Assembly: GCA_964035545.1 (NCBI GenBank)
Contig: OZ037771.1
Coordinates: 2,842,628 to 2,906,627, forward strand
DNA: 64,000 nt
From: Bugula neritina
Lineage: Eukaryota > Bryozoa > Gymnolaemata > Cheilostomatida > Bugulidae
Direction of reading: 5' to 3'
Within the stretch, counting starts at the first letter, position 1. Every line of letters begins with the position of its first letter. The translations under genes and the position numbers were made by a program. Positions 13,380 to 28,300 of the stretch are shown in pieces. The notes under the pieces were generated by a model. It was not told where the DNA came from and did no database searches. It saw only the letters and a list, made by a program, of their open reading frames with translations.

Positions 13380-16300
13380 CTACAACACATTCAATAACAA
13401 CTTACTAACTTGTTTCAAAGCTAGGAGAAACATTCACTGTCTTTCCATGGCTGTTAATATTCTTTTAAAGATGATAAAGCTAATACAGGATTGGTTTAGA
13501 AGTGGTTTTAATGCATTGGAAGACAGCAGTGTGTGAAGTTAGGAATTATTGAGAAACAACTCCACAAAAGCTGAGAGTTGGTTATATAAATGATGTCCTT
13601 CTAGAGCTTGAGATTCACTGTGCATTAGGGAAATATTCTAATTCAAGATATACGAGTTACATCCCCATGGATGGATTACAACAATCTGAACTTGAAATCT
13701 CAATCATATATTTAGGACATAATAACTTTTACAGTTGGAAGAACACTATGCTGGTTAGACTAAGTAAGTCCCAGCTTTCTAATGATACAAAGTAATGGTT
13801 CGCAGCGCACCACCCCACAGCACTATAATTGAGAATGCAAATCACCTAATTTCTTGAGGAGGTTTGGATCTTCTGTTGGGTGGCTGGTAGAACAGCCCGT
13901 TATCTTCATCGTCTGTGCTGTATAAATTCTTTAACTTGCTAGAAATACGACTTCCAACTTTCATGCTGTCGGAGCGTTTAGGCAGCGGGTTGTCTTCTTC
14001 TTCCTCACGCCTGGTCCGCAGTGAATGCAGCAGACTAGCGGCCACCTCACCTACAACACAAACACACCAATAGTAACAAATAGTTTCAACATAAAATACA
14101 GCAGAAAACATTAAACACATTACCTATAAACAACATAACTAAAAAGTTCAACATTGTTATTACATTCTATGTGCTATATGTTCTATGACATACTGTTGAA
14201 TATTGTACCCTAGTACTATTGCTTATTGAATCCTGTACCCCAGTACTATAACTTTATTCATTCCACTACAGCTATACCTAGAAAGTTGAGTTGCGCTCAT
14301 ATTTTATTGCAAGACACTACCTCCAAAATTGGGGCCCAAATTTTAATCATTATTCATTATATTTATTAAAATTAATATTTATTATTATAATTTTGAATAT
14401 TGATTGTGGTTTTATCTTCTGCCAAACTGACAGGGAAACAATGACAGTTCAGTAGGACAAGGAATTTGATGGCAGATTTTGATTTATTGTCTGTATAAAT
14501 TCTGTGAATTCTTGGCTGAAATGAAGGCCTATATAGCTCCTAGTATTTCTGTCATCTATTAGTTTGAAATATCTGATACATTCAACTGTCAACTGATATT
14601 TCACATTTCACGAAAACAAAACAGCCTTTGCCTATAATTTAGTATTGAAAACATTCAACATTATTACAAATATTAAAATTTATGATCAACTATAATTGCC
14701 AAACACAGTTCACGAAGGTGGCATTTGCACAGCAACTGTTTGCTTCATTGGTTTTGCACCTTAAGAGTGGAGTAACGTCGTAGCGCCACACCTTTGTTAG
14801 AGTGGTAATCTACACCTTCACCAAGAAGTAGGTAGGTGTGCTACACATGTGTATTGATTCATTAAATCACAGTTAATCCGAATTAGTTTATGACTAGCAC
14901 CATTTTGGTATACAGTGACCATCATTTGACTAAATACTTCAGCGAAAGCCAACAACTTGCACGGTACTCTAAGGTAAGAACTTAGACTTGATTCTTGTCA
15001 CTTTGGACATTGGTGTTTGAATAGCATATGCACAAAACTGCCACAATATCACTTTCGGCTGCTGCTTGTTATATGCTATAATTTTCTATTAACAAAAACA
15101 GTAGAAAAAAATTGTTTTCTTAGATAAAATGCTCAATATGGGTGAAAATGTGCATTTCACGTTTGGTTTCCAAAAATAAATGAAAGCTGCGAGAAAATCT
15201 ACAAAAATGCTAGCACTATTTTTATGTAATGCAGCATTTTATGTGAAGTAAACTTATGAATGAGACAGAGGGCTTTAGCAACGATAAACCCATCAAGTAG
15301 ATAAATAGTAATATTATCCAACTTGAACAATAGGAAAGTGGGCAAACCACTTGATCTTAACATAAGAGCATTGTTGTGTGGAGTGGATAGCGATTGGCGC
15401 TGCCATCCTGTGCATGTACTAAGACTAGGACAGTATTCATAGCTGGACTATGTGACATAATAGCAAGACTATTGGTCAGTAGCAGCAGCAGCAGATTTAT
15501 TTTGTTTAAACTATTTCAACAGCTTATAGGCAAAATTATTCTTAGCTTCGAAATTTTGCTGTTTCAAGATTACAGAGAAAAGACCAGACAGGTGAATCAT
15601 AAAGCTGACTCAACGTGATGGATATGCTAAGAACATACAAAATGGCTGCTATAGTTGTTTTCGTGACAATCACACAACCCTATATTACAAACACTTTGTC
15701 AACAAATTTAAGTATGGCTTTCACAGATATGATTGTAAAGTTAGACTGGATCTACCAAGACTGCCGTAAAGGTAAACTGTCAAATGTGACTTTCACTGCA
15801 AAGTATTCACACGGTGACAACACCTTTTGCATGCACACACACAACCCTCTCATCCCAGTCGAATGGACAGCAAGCGTTGAAGCGTTAATCACCTTTGCTG
15901 ATACGGCAAAAGAGAATTACGGACATTGCATAGAGAACCAAGAGTGCGCTGGTGAGATAGATTTGGGCAACTGGAAACAGTTAGCTAGAGAACAGTACAC
16001 CGCATGCAAGTACTGCAATGACAGCTTGGTAACCAATACCTGTTCAAACTACGCCACACTCACGCAGAGTGATGATGTCATGGACATTGTCGAGTCCATG
16101 TATTTAGTTACAGACTACGTCTGCAATGTACCACAAGACAGTGCAGTTCACGTCTTGCACGCTCGCATTGACAATGACATCAAACAAAACTTTTCAGTCA
16201 TCAAAATTCCTCAAAAATCAGTGAGATGCAAAGTTGGGGAGTTGTCTTACGTCCTAGGAGTCACGGAACAAGCTGGGGATTATAGAATTAAGATTAAAGA

Positions 16301-19300
16301 GAGTAACAACTCGGACTTAATTGAGAAAGTGCAGCAAGCATTACGACAAAACCTGGAAACTTTGAAGATTAAATTTTCCACCTGGACAGTTAAAGGAGGA
16401 TATGCGCTAAAGGAAAAAACTCCACACTCAATTATTATTTATTACGAGTGTATTACATCACTTCCTGAAACAGCTGACTACATCACTTGGGCTCCGACCG
16501 ACAGCAGTGCCGACGTTGGAAAAGAAAGAGCAATAAATAAATCAGCGCTAACTGTTATAGCCTCGGCTGTCGTGGTTTGTATTCTTGCGGCCACAATATT
16601 TGCGTTGAGTCTCACGATACGAAACATGAAAAAACACAATGATAACACCACAGTCTAACTGCTCGGGGACAATAATATATTTTTACAAAACATTTTATTT
16701 TATGAAAATATTATTTTCATTTGCAATCAACTCTGATTTGTATTATTTTTGTATTATTTAACTAGTTTAAAATATCGATAAACCTATATTGGTAAATATC
16801 TGATGCAACTATCTAAATGATAGAATACAGTAATAGTTGTATCAAATAACAGAAATAGATTCCAAAAATCACCTGATATAACTAAAATTAGTGCTAATCA
16901 GATATTTTGCATATCTTCCATACTAAATATTTTTGCTATGTCTGCCAATTAGTTTATGACTGTGTGGCATATTCTGTATATCAGAGTATAAACTGGTAGT
17001 GCTACCACGAAACCGCTTTACAAGTCCTGTATCTGGAGTTGCACTGTTTCTGTGAAGAGAGGAAAAATAATGCATAATATATTAGTACGAAAATGTAACA
17101 CTTACTTTCATTGGATGCCTCACTGGAAATACTATTGACTCTGTGCAACACTTTCGATCCCTGTGATGGAGGTTCTAAAGATTTGGTAACTTTTCCATCT
17201 TTAACTTTCTTGACTCTATAAAAAACAAGATAATTAGTTATTACCACCGAGAGACATAAATTACACAGATTATTTTTAATCACGACACAAATTACACAGA
17301 TTATCTCTAGTAGGGTATAAGCACTTACTTTGTGGTAGCAACATCTTTCCCAGTTTTTTTCTTACTGTCTGTCTCATCTTTTTTACCTGCAAAATAAAAC
17401 AGAGTGCGTGCTACCTGAATTGAATGAGAAGTAGAAAATTCAGCATAAACTATAATATAATTGTTGTCTCTGTAAAACCAACAGGAAGTGAGAATATAAG
17501 GTTACATGCCACTTGAAAATAACAAAGTAAATAAATGTGGACATAGGATCAAATACAATACAGTTGTTGAATTAGCTGCACAATACAACATTCATAGACT
17601 GTGTACCAATAGACTGTGTACCACATTCATAGACTGTGTAGTACATAGACTGTGAACTCACTAGAAGTAGTTTCCTGTAATCTCTGGATGACTGAGACGA
17701 CGTCCCCGTGTTTCTTGTTGTTGTAGCGTTTAGCCAGCTGGTCTTTGAAAGAAGCCCTCAGCTTGTCTTTCCTCGAAAATGGAGATTCTTCAGTCACGTT
17801 CTCTTCAGCTGCTTTGTACTTAGTCGGAACTATGACCTTGACATTGTCCTCACCCGCGTCCTCACACTGTCCCGGCAAAGTCACCGCCTACAGTCAACGT
17901 ACCCGGATTAGCATCGTAAACAAATGACAGTAGCTGTTAAATATAGAATCTACCGCCTATCATTTTCATATCATTCAGAAGAATTTCCCGACCCTGCACT
18001 AAACTGACAAGGAAGCAGAGTTATGTATGCATCGGGAATATCATCAGCGGCAATTAAGCGTAAAATATGCAAATTATCAATATTTAAGGAAGTGCTAAAA
18101 GTTACTGTTGGATTGCTCACCTCTATGAGGCTGTGAAGGCTACTAATGCTCGTCGGTTTCGTGTTCGGCCGCTCTAAAGAATTGTTAGCCGATTCCCCAG
18201 AGACATCTGCCTCGTTGTCAGAACTGCGGGCGGCAGGTGATGCGTCCCGACTTTTCTCTCCCGAACCTTTCTCCGCTACTATGTCTTCTGCTCGCACTCT
18301 CCGCCTGTTACGCAGACTTTTCTTTCTCTCGAAAGGCTAAAGTAGACAATTCCAAATGTAATTGTAGATCACACCCCAGCATATAATTTTATAAGAGTAG
18401 CACAGCATCTACTATTAAATGGGGACACATTATTACAACAATGTATGAGGTATGAAAGTACAAACTGTATAACAAGTTATGCAATATGATATGTAGTTAG
18501 CAATAAATAACACACAGCAGAAATATAATACTAATATAAATATTGGTATAGGTCAACATAATAGACAACAATATTATCATGATTCACTTTAGTAACTGAT
18601 AATTAATATCCATTATTTTGATTTGCTGGTGATATACATCTTGACACCAACACACATGTATGATATGAGAATATATTATATTACAATATCATAGTAACTG
18701 TATTTATTCTTACCTTCGCCTCCTCAACTTCTTCTGACTTGACCAGAAAGTCAAACAGAGCCTCTGATGTGTTGGTTGAAGTTTTGGAGTTTGGATTCTG
18801 CCTGGTTCTTTTATTAGGAATGTCGGGCAACTTCTGCAAAAGTTTTAGGTGTTATCTCCACATGATGAATAAATTTTTTTAAAAAGTTTATTTACAAAGG
18901 CACAGAAAAACATTGAACAAAATTAATTGAGGAATTAAAAATTGGGAACATTGAACATACTTTTTATAACATTAGAAAATACCAAAATGCAATTCTACTG
19001 AAAAATTGAAGATTCACACCTTGTGTGTTATTATTTCAACGAGTGTTTTAAATAGCCTAAGAATTTGTTATTGATTTTGTGTTGTAAGAAAGGAGAGCTG
19101 GTTAGCACTCCCCTTGACAAGGACGGAATTTAGCCTCACGGCTACAACACACATAAGGCTTGGCCTCCTACTTTGAGGCCACCAATTTTTTTCAATCCAC
19201 ATGCAAAGAACAAACCTCAGGAATGTTATTATTGGCCTCCGCAGAGGGTTTGGTGTTCTCTAAAAAGTCAAACTGTTTTGACACAGCCGAGTCACTTGTT

Positions 19301-22300
19301 TGTGAAACTGCAGCACTCTGAGATTCTGCTGGGATTGCAGGTTTTGACTCTGGAACAGCAACTACACTGTCTTTCAGATTCACCTGTAGATAGAAAGTAA
19401 TTCCCTTTTACTAGAATTCAATGAGTTTCCAAGAAGTATATAAATATAAAACTGCAATAAACTATTACACTAAAACAACAACATTTCAACATATTATGCT
19501 AATTATGAGATATACATGTACAACACGACGTGTACCTTCTTAACTTTGGTAACTGCAAACGCAGTGTCACCAAAATTCTTTTTCTGAATAAATCCACTCC
19601 TAATATCACCGAGTATGTTGTCTACTATGTGCGACTCGTCATCGGGATCAGAGGAAGTCGAGACTACACTATTTCTATCAGCAGGGGTAGTACCTACAAC
19701 AGAGACAGCGGTAGTATCTAGCATATAATTATTCTACTTGTAAATAATTTTTTTTTAAATATAGCATAATAAAAGTACATAATATAGAATATAAATAAAC
19801 ATAGATAAAACACAAATACAAAAAAACTATAATACTGCAGTGTAATACAAGTTGTTTGACGTAACAACACTTGAAAGTAAACTCTGAAGATCTGTTGACC
19901 AGCTGGACAGAACAGAAAGTGTTGCGAAGTAGAATCGAAGTAAACAACACAACACAGCACTTTAGAGAAATATCTAATCAGATTATAAAAACTGATAAGC
20001 TACTTCCAACAACATCACATATAGTCAGTCATTGCCAAATATCCTTACCAAAGATGGGATAATGCATTCTGTAATCATTTAATCTTATTAGAAAAACAAG
20101 ATACACCTGTGTAGTATGCATGCACCTATATCTAGTGTGTATAGTATAGTATGTGTAGTATGCATACACCTGTGTAGAGTATATATAGTATATACCATGG
20201 TATAATATGTATAGTATGTCTACACCTACATAAGTGTGTATAGTGTGTACAGTATATATAGTGTGTATAGTTTATACCTATGCATAGTATGCATAGTTTG
20301 TATACATAATATATATCAAATTACTGAGTGAATTCTAAATGCTTCTAAGATAGACAACAACAGAATGAACTATTTGGTATTCAAAATAGACCTAAAATCC
20401 TTAAAGTTAGTGACCTAAGGTGTAATAACAAATTCCAACGAGGCCAGGCTATGCCACTACATGCCAACACTGAATTATCCATCCTGAAACTGAAAAATTA
20501 TAAATTGATGATTTGAAGTGAACAGGATGTTGAGGACCATAATACAGACTACCAACTCATGAACTTGTATGACTACCTATTTGATCCACACGTCTTTTAG
20601 CCAAGGTCCCCTGCTGCTGCTGCTCTAACTTCTGCTTTTGTCTTTGCAGCTGCTTCTTCTCTAGAAGCTCTCGTTGCTTGTTCTCAACGATAGCCTTCTT
20701 AAACCTTTCACAGAACGTTCTGGAACCAAAACCACCCATGTTACAACGACCAATGAGAAAACACAAAACAAGTTGACAACCAATCAGCAACAACAAAAAG
20801 CTAAAGTTAAAATTTTCCAAGTGTTTTTCTTACTACATAAAATTTATCAGGATAAAAGCAACAATAATTTTATTGATAGAAGAACTGGTAACCACAAATG
20901 TATCTTGACTTGTGATAGAAGTTCAGATAGAAAAATTGTGACAGCAAATTATTAACTGAATAACAACTTTACATCTCCCTGTTCATAATTAAGTGAATCT
21001 AAGCGTTTGCCATGTAAGATTTGTCCTCCCTCACCTCATGATGCTAAAGCATTCAGCCAGTTTGAATGATTTGGAATCCTCAGCGAAATACTCCGCCAGC
21101 TCCAGACTGATGGCATCGATCTCTTTTATGTCCGTCTGCACCAATGCCACCTCTTTACTGGCGGAGGTAAGAAATGTCGAAAACTGCTGTTGAAGGTCGG
21201 CGGAAGAGCTTTCCAGTTGAGATATCAACTTCTTGACTTTATCAGCCAGTTGTGTGATGTCAGCTGTGAGAGCTTCCACGTTGACTCTAGAACAAGAGAG
21301 AGAACACAACTCTTAGCGTCAACACTATTACAGTGCTCTCCATATCTCATTAAGCTGCGGGTCTCAAAACCTCAATCCGTGACATAATAGAATACTCAAC
21401 TCACGGATCTGCTATATTCAGCCATTTTATCCCTATACATACATACATAAGCCACAAAACAGGGTCCAAACCCTTCTCGTGACCTATAGAATTCTGTGAG
21501 AACTGAAACCGTGAGATATGGAGATATGCATTTCATAAACAAATTAACAGATTATCATCTTTACTTATTAGCAACAGTTAGATATTACAGCAGACGTGTC
21601 TACATGGTAACTCACTCTCCGGTGTTTTTGAGGTATTTCATGTTGTCTGTGAAGTGAAGCAGTGAAGGTTTATATTTCTCAGCTTGAGCGACAACAACAT
21701 GGAGTAGGTTCATCCGAGGCTTGTTAGACCTCATCTCACTCAGCTTGAGTAGAGAGGTTATCTTGATACCTGCGGCATCTCCCACGTACGCCCCCTATAA
21801 TAGAAAAACATACTGTCTAGCTCAAGTACAAAGGGAGGATAACCCCACTAAAGTATAAGAAAATAATTTTGCCATAAAGGTTAACTTGATGCAAAAAAGT
21901 AATACAGATAAATGAGTAGGTTTGTTAAGTACTTATTAGAATAGGTTACTAGACACAGCAAGGCACCCTATACATAATATTAACTATACGTACAACATCA
22001 TATATATAATATTATATATATATAATATAATATCATTTAACAATATTTTTGTTGAGGCAAAGGGAGAATGGGAAACGAATCGTGTCAAACTAAAATAGAG
22101 AAAATGAGATCGAAATGAAACAAGTAACTCACCGAGTTGAGGAAGTTTCCTGTTACGAGCACCATATAGAGTATTTCCTGTAAGTCTTTAGAGTCGATCA
22201 TATCCTGAGCTGTGACTATGACTGTGTCTAGAGACTCGCTGATGTAGCCAATCGTGTTGGCAAACTCCTCCTTCAGTAACATGATCTCTACTCTCAGTTT

Positions 22301-25300
22301 ATAACTGTAATTAACATCAACACAATGATCTCTACTCTCAGTTTGTAACTGTAATTAACATCAACACAATGATCTCTACCCGGAAGCAGGTAAACATATT
22401 GCATATATTAGATATTAAGAAAGTTGAAACTGTCAATGTGAATCCTTACTGTTGGAGGTCTAGAAGTTGGATATAAAACTTTTCAGCATTCGCCAACTTT
22501 TCCCTGTCACCAGTGTAACCTTTCAAGAGTTCAATCTAAAAAACCAACAAATTTATGCACTGGTTCCGTCACGACTTACAAAAATAAGTATGGAGTTATC
22601 GTCTCTTGCTACATTTATACAGTTCGAGGAGATAACTCCCATTAGCACATGTGACTTGATATATGCATATTGCAGATGTTTGGTGCAAAACACCGAGAAA
22701 CATCTCACCTCTTCAGGCTGTGGAAGAATTTTAAGAAGACCTCGTAGTTTTTCAGCACCAAATTCATTACTTTTTCCGTCTCGCAGTAATTGCATAATCT
22801 CATTATGAGTCCACCGGAACTGTCTGAGGAAGATGTTGACCTTCAAACTGGTACGATTGTCCAACAGGTTGACCTGAGGTAGATAATATGGTTAGTGAGC
22901 AACCATTGACACACTATACATTAAGTAAATTAAAGGCATAATATCAGTAATAGTAAGTATAGTACATGTACTACCTGCGGGTCATGTGTAAGTGTATATC
23001 TAAAATATATCTAAAGTGTATAAGCAGTACACTAACTCAGAGCATCTATCTTTGCACTAATGACGGTTAGCAAGAAAAGTTTCTACAGACTACACCTAGA
23101 CTAGAGTCTATACTCACTTCCGTCGACTCTTTCTTTCGTTTAAGGGTCTGCGACCCATCCGACTGTTTAGCAGATTTCGTTGGATCCTCAACTAAGAACA
23201 GCTCCTCGATGTTGGAGAAGTCCACCATGGAATGATTGTTAGTCTGTGAGAAAGAAGACCAGACAGAGCGTTTGCCGACAACCTTGTTGGTTGGTATCTT
23301 AGCCCACTGCAGCTTCCTCGTCTTAGCCTTAGGCACAGGCGTTATCTGCTGGGGCAGCTTTTTAGGTACAACAGGCGCGGCCATGCCAGGTGGGGGTGGA
23401 ATCCCAGGAGGACCACCAGGGGGCGGTGGCGGCGGGGGTGCTCCTGGAGGAGGTGGTGGTGCAAGTGGTGGCGGCGGAGGGGGTGGTGGAGGTGGTCCAC
23501 CAGGGGGTGGAGGGGGTGCAGGTATAGAAGGAGGGGGTGGTATACTGTCTGGCATATCTGTATTTAGTCTGGGAGATTTTGTGTCCAAATCGTCGCCATG
23601 AATGGCTTTAGCTAATCTCTTCTGCCCTGAGTGAAAGAGTTTCTCTGCCTCTTCCTTGTTGTCAAGTAGCAAAGCGCTGTACACCAGCTTCTCTATTGTT
23701 TGCCATTTTAATGCAGAGTTACTTTCCTTTGGATCCGCTACTTGCAGCAGATGCTGTAGTATACACAGGAAGCTGGACTCGGCTTCTGTACTGCTAACCT
23801 GTAACACAAGAAAGATACTGATGGGCTGGATAGACAACTCCAAAAGAGTTACACTGACATTCCTATATGTGATAGCCAAACTAGGTAAAGCATAAGATGT
23901 AGTGAAGTTGAACGATTTAAGTTTCAATAACCAAATTAATATTCAACCCAATGACCTTCAAATAACTGAAAAGTCAACCTCAAGTGCACACAATAGCTCA
24001 ATGGGCTGTTAATTGAAAAGTTGGCACAAATTTCATTCAAAAAACTGAAATAGAGAAAAACATATTGATTTTGACAACAGTATTCTCATTACACGTAAAA
24101 TTGTGATGCATAAGCTATTATTATGCAACCAGAAAAGCTGTTTAATTTACCCCCTCTGAAGGCACCTTTGATGAACTGAAACTTACATTTACATACATGG
24201 GACTTTGTTTTGGTTTATTAATCCTCTAGCAATTAAGCTTTAGCATCGTTATGACTTAACTACCACATGTCTTGGGGTATACATTACTGTTTAATGTTTG
24301 AAGATCGGAAACATAAAAGATGATTATTTACCAACTGTGTAAAATAAACCTATTGGTTAGAAGAAGCTAAACTATTAGTAATGATGAGGTCTCGTCATGT
24401 CATGATTTGCTATTATCACAAGTGATGAGATAGCATGAGCTTACAGCTCTGCCAGTACAGGAAGTATTAAGGAAGATGTTGCAAGACCACAGATTACTGA
24501 ACTTTAGTCTTCTATCTCTACTAACACACTCTAGTAGTGTATAACTAGTAACTCTAGTAGTGTATAACTAGTAACTAGTGACTATAGTAATGCATGACTA
24601 CTAGCCCTAGTAGTGTATAACTAGTAACTGTAGTAGTGTATGACTAGTAACTACAAACTTTAGTAGTGTATGACTAGTAACTATTCAATACTTGGCAGTC
24701 TACAGCTACAGTAATTAGTACTATGAAGTTGTCCCCTCATTAAGCTGTACTGCTATTGTACACTACTATTGTTGCCAACAGAGTATTATACTAACTCCTT
24801 ATCCCATATTATATATTACTATACAATTACCACCAAGTTCTAACCAGTAGTCAAACCTACACTATAATCTACTGCAAATATTCAACATAGCTGAGAATTT
24901 AGAGAAATAAAATAGTTAGAGTTAAGTGATAAAAACATTACTGCTAGACTAGCGCAAGTTGTTAGACCAAAAATATAAAAGCTGTACAAGTACAGCTTTT
25001 ATAGGCTGGAACAGCCCAAATGAGTGCTATTTTTCTTTAACAACCATTGGCCAGGTACAATTACATGCTGAAAGAATGTGTGGAGTAGCCCAAGGTATTA
25101 TTCTGCTCTCAATAAGTGTAACATTGCACTAACTATTTCATCATCATTATCACCCCAACGTTATATATATATAATATACACATAATACATAACAAATTAG
25201 CTAAAAATAAAATATTACTGGCTGGTAATAAAGCCCGGAACCCCAAATTGTAATGGTCAGTAATGCAACATTGAATACCAACAGCAGTAAGAATGGCGGC

Positions 25301-28300
25301 TGGTTTTATAGCCCTAGTGTGAGATACTGCATTCATATGTTCACTGGCCAATGCTTACTACACTCACTACAATCTAACACAATGTTCACCACAATTTGAC
25401 GCTGTATTCACTAGAATATAACACAATGCTCACCACAATCTAACGCAATGTTTACTACAATCCAACACAGTATTCACTAGAATATAACACAGTATTCACT
25501 ATAGAATTTGACACAATATTCACTAGAACCTAACATGCTGGGTGTTATATGCCAACCTATCTAGGATAAGCTGATAATCTCCCATCAATCTTCACAATCT
25601 ACTTAATAACTTTGATAGCCCATTGTGATAAGAATATCTAATTTTATCATAGCAGACACTGTAGAGTTATCTCCTCTAAGATTATTCTCGGCTCTGCAAC
25701 AGTCTGTTTAATTGGGAATCTGCACCAACAGAATGTTATTTACCCTAGTGTGGTGCAGCTATATTCAATTTATTTGTATTATTTAGCACCAACAAAACAC
25801 CACAGAGCCAAAATCATTAACTGAAATCTGCATTGTTAGTTGATACTTGAATTCCAAAAAAATTTTCCTGCACACGTTACTTTGGTGTGTCATACAAGGA
25901 GCTTTCCCAGAAACTAGACTAATCAGCATTCCTAAATCTAGTGAAACCCATAAGCAGCAATAAAACATTCTGCAAGATGCTCTTTCATTCTATTACCAAG
26001 TAGTTTCGTCAAATTAGGATCAGCAATTAACAGTAATTATAATAGTAACACTTTGCTAATCTGAGAGAAATCTCTTCTATACACACCTGGGTTGTCTCAT
26101 AGAGACCATTTCCAGACAGACAGACATAATTGTGTTTATTGCAATTAGTATGTCAGTTGAATCCAACAGTTACATTGGGTTACAAACAGTTGAAATCAAG
26201 CCGAGTTCAGCAAATTCCTAACTAATTAACATTTTAATTGGAAGTTATGGCTCTTGGAGATTGTGCAAAATCAACAATTCTTTATTGAAAGAAGTTTTTG
26301 CTAACATTGCTATAACAACAAGTAGTTAAGTCACCATGGTGGCCTAACTCAGCCAGGAAGCTTGTCCAAACCACATTGGAATGAGCAGGAAACAGCTGGG
26401 CTGTTGCCATAGAAGTTACTAGAAGATGTACCGCAGCACAAACACCCTGAGGGAATGAACAGCTACTGTAGTTGACACAATCATGCTATAAACAAACTGA
26501 CATCACCAACTGACATCTGAACCACAACATTCCTGCCTCAACCAGTGGCTCACCAACCGCTAAACATGGCTGGTTCAGTTTCACTTCATATTTACTACAG
26601 GCTTCTGTTCACAGCTGAAATGACTTGATTTTTGCTGAGTTTCACTTCAGAAATCATACAGGTGTAAAACTAATGTCTCCTGCAGTTATTCACGTGGAAC
26701 AGGATGTTTTCCTGGTGTGCACCTCCGTAAGGGCAGTTTACAATTTTAGAAGATAATTTAGAAACATTGTTTGTGGCTTATAAAAAAATTCAAACCATAA
26801 CTTTGTAGTTTTACAGACACAAAATCAAAAATAGGGCTACATAACAACAGTAGAGGTTGTGTAGACTGACAGTAACCTCTACATGCCCAGACAGTCCATA
26901 GACAACTCACAGAACATTACATGATGGAGGGGGGGTAGTACCACACCTGTTTGATTATAGCTGTGAAGATATCTGAGTGACTGCTAAGATCCAGTCCCTC
27001 CGTGGTCGACAGAGGTAGCTGGTCTTCGTCGCTCGCCTTCTGCTCATCGAAGACATCCAGTTGCACGGTTAGATCGTCTCCGGGAGAATTATCTGCATCT
27101 TTCCTATAAGAACAGACGAGTTGTAGGCATATATAGAGAATATTTCATCACATGCAACTTTGGACAAACTTTCACAACTGAATACGACTGAAGCTTAGCG
27201 GTGATGAAAATGACAATAATTAATGGATAAAAATAGCAATGAAGAAAGGTTTAGAATATGATAAATGAGAACAGGGTGACTAAGGTAGTAGACATGGTGA
27301 TTATGGTACCATATATAACCATTCTGGTAAAGGGTCTTCACAAGTACCAAATGGAAACAATATTGATTAATAAAAGTTTACTGTTGGAAGTGTAATTTCT
27401 ATACAAATTCTGGACATAAGATGAGAGAAGGAACTTTTTCTTGGGAACCAAACTTGTTTCAATAAAAATGTTGATAGGCCCAGGGCTTATAATGCTAACC
27501 CCACCTTGATGGTGACATGTGACCAGTGGTGGAAGTCTTACAAATTCAACATTTATAAGTATAATTAGTGAACTGAAGAATGGTGAGACTTTCTCCAGGT
27601 GACTGCAGAACCAAACAAAGAAATTATTCCATCATCAGTCATCCAGAACCTGACAGCCCATCAACCCTTCTATCAGAGCAGTTGTTAACTACACTCAACG
27701 CAATCCTGACTTAGGAAAATATTGACTTTGCTAACCACAGTTAAGATACTGAAATTTTGCCTGCACTTTTGCAAGACATCCATTTCTTTGTGCTTTCCCA
27801 GAAAGGGGCTAGGAGGTAATGAATTGTTTATTGACAATTACATGTGGATTAATAAAATATTTATTTTTTTGCTAGAAAAAGGTACATATTTTATTCACAT
27901 TTACATACACTATAAAGTACACGAAATGTATACAATGGTCTCATCCCAGACAGCCAATGTAACCTCCAGGGTTTACAACTAGTTTAAACAACCCAATGGC
28001 AATAAAAATTTCTGGCAGAAAATAAAGCAATGGGATGACATGCTGACAAAGAAAATCCTGATTTAGCAAGACATAAAAATTGTGGTTAACCACTAAATGG
28101 GCCTCTGGATAAGATTGGGATTGCAGCTGTCTGATACTAAAAAAAGATTTCGTGTCCACTTCTGACAACACATGTCTGAATGATAAAACAACTTTGAAGA
28201 ATGAAGCAACAATAGTATTGTTTACCACCAAAAATTCATAAACAACAGAAAAACAAATGTTTTAGGTCTTGCAACAATGTCTCAACAACTTGGACACCAA

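Noticed and set aside
12681-13397. 238-codon + strand open frame
   Set aside because: It is the exact antisense of the formin terminal exon; the openness follows from Ser/Arg-rich codons on the other strand.
23236-23601. + strand Gly-rich frame resembling a collagen or silk-like protein
   Set aside because: Antisense of the FH1 polyproline codons (CCN read backwards as GGN).
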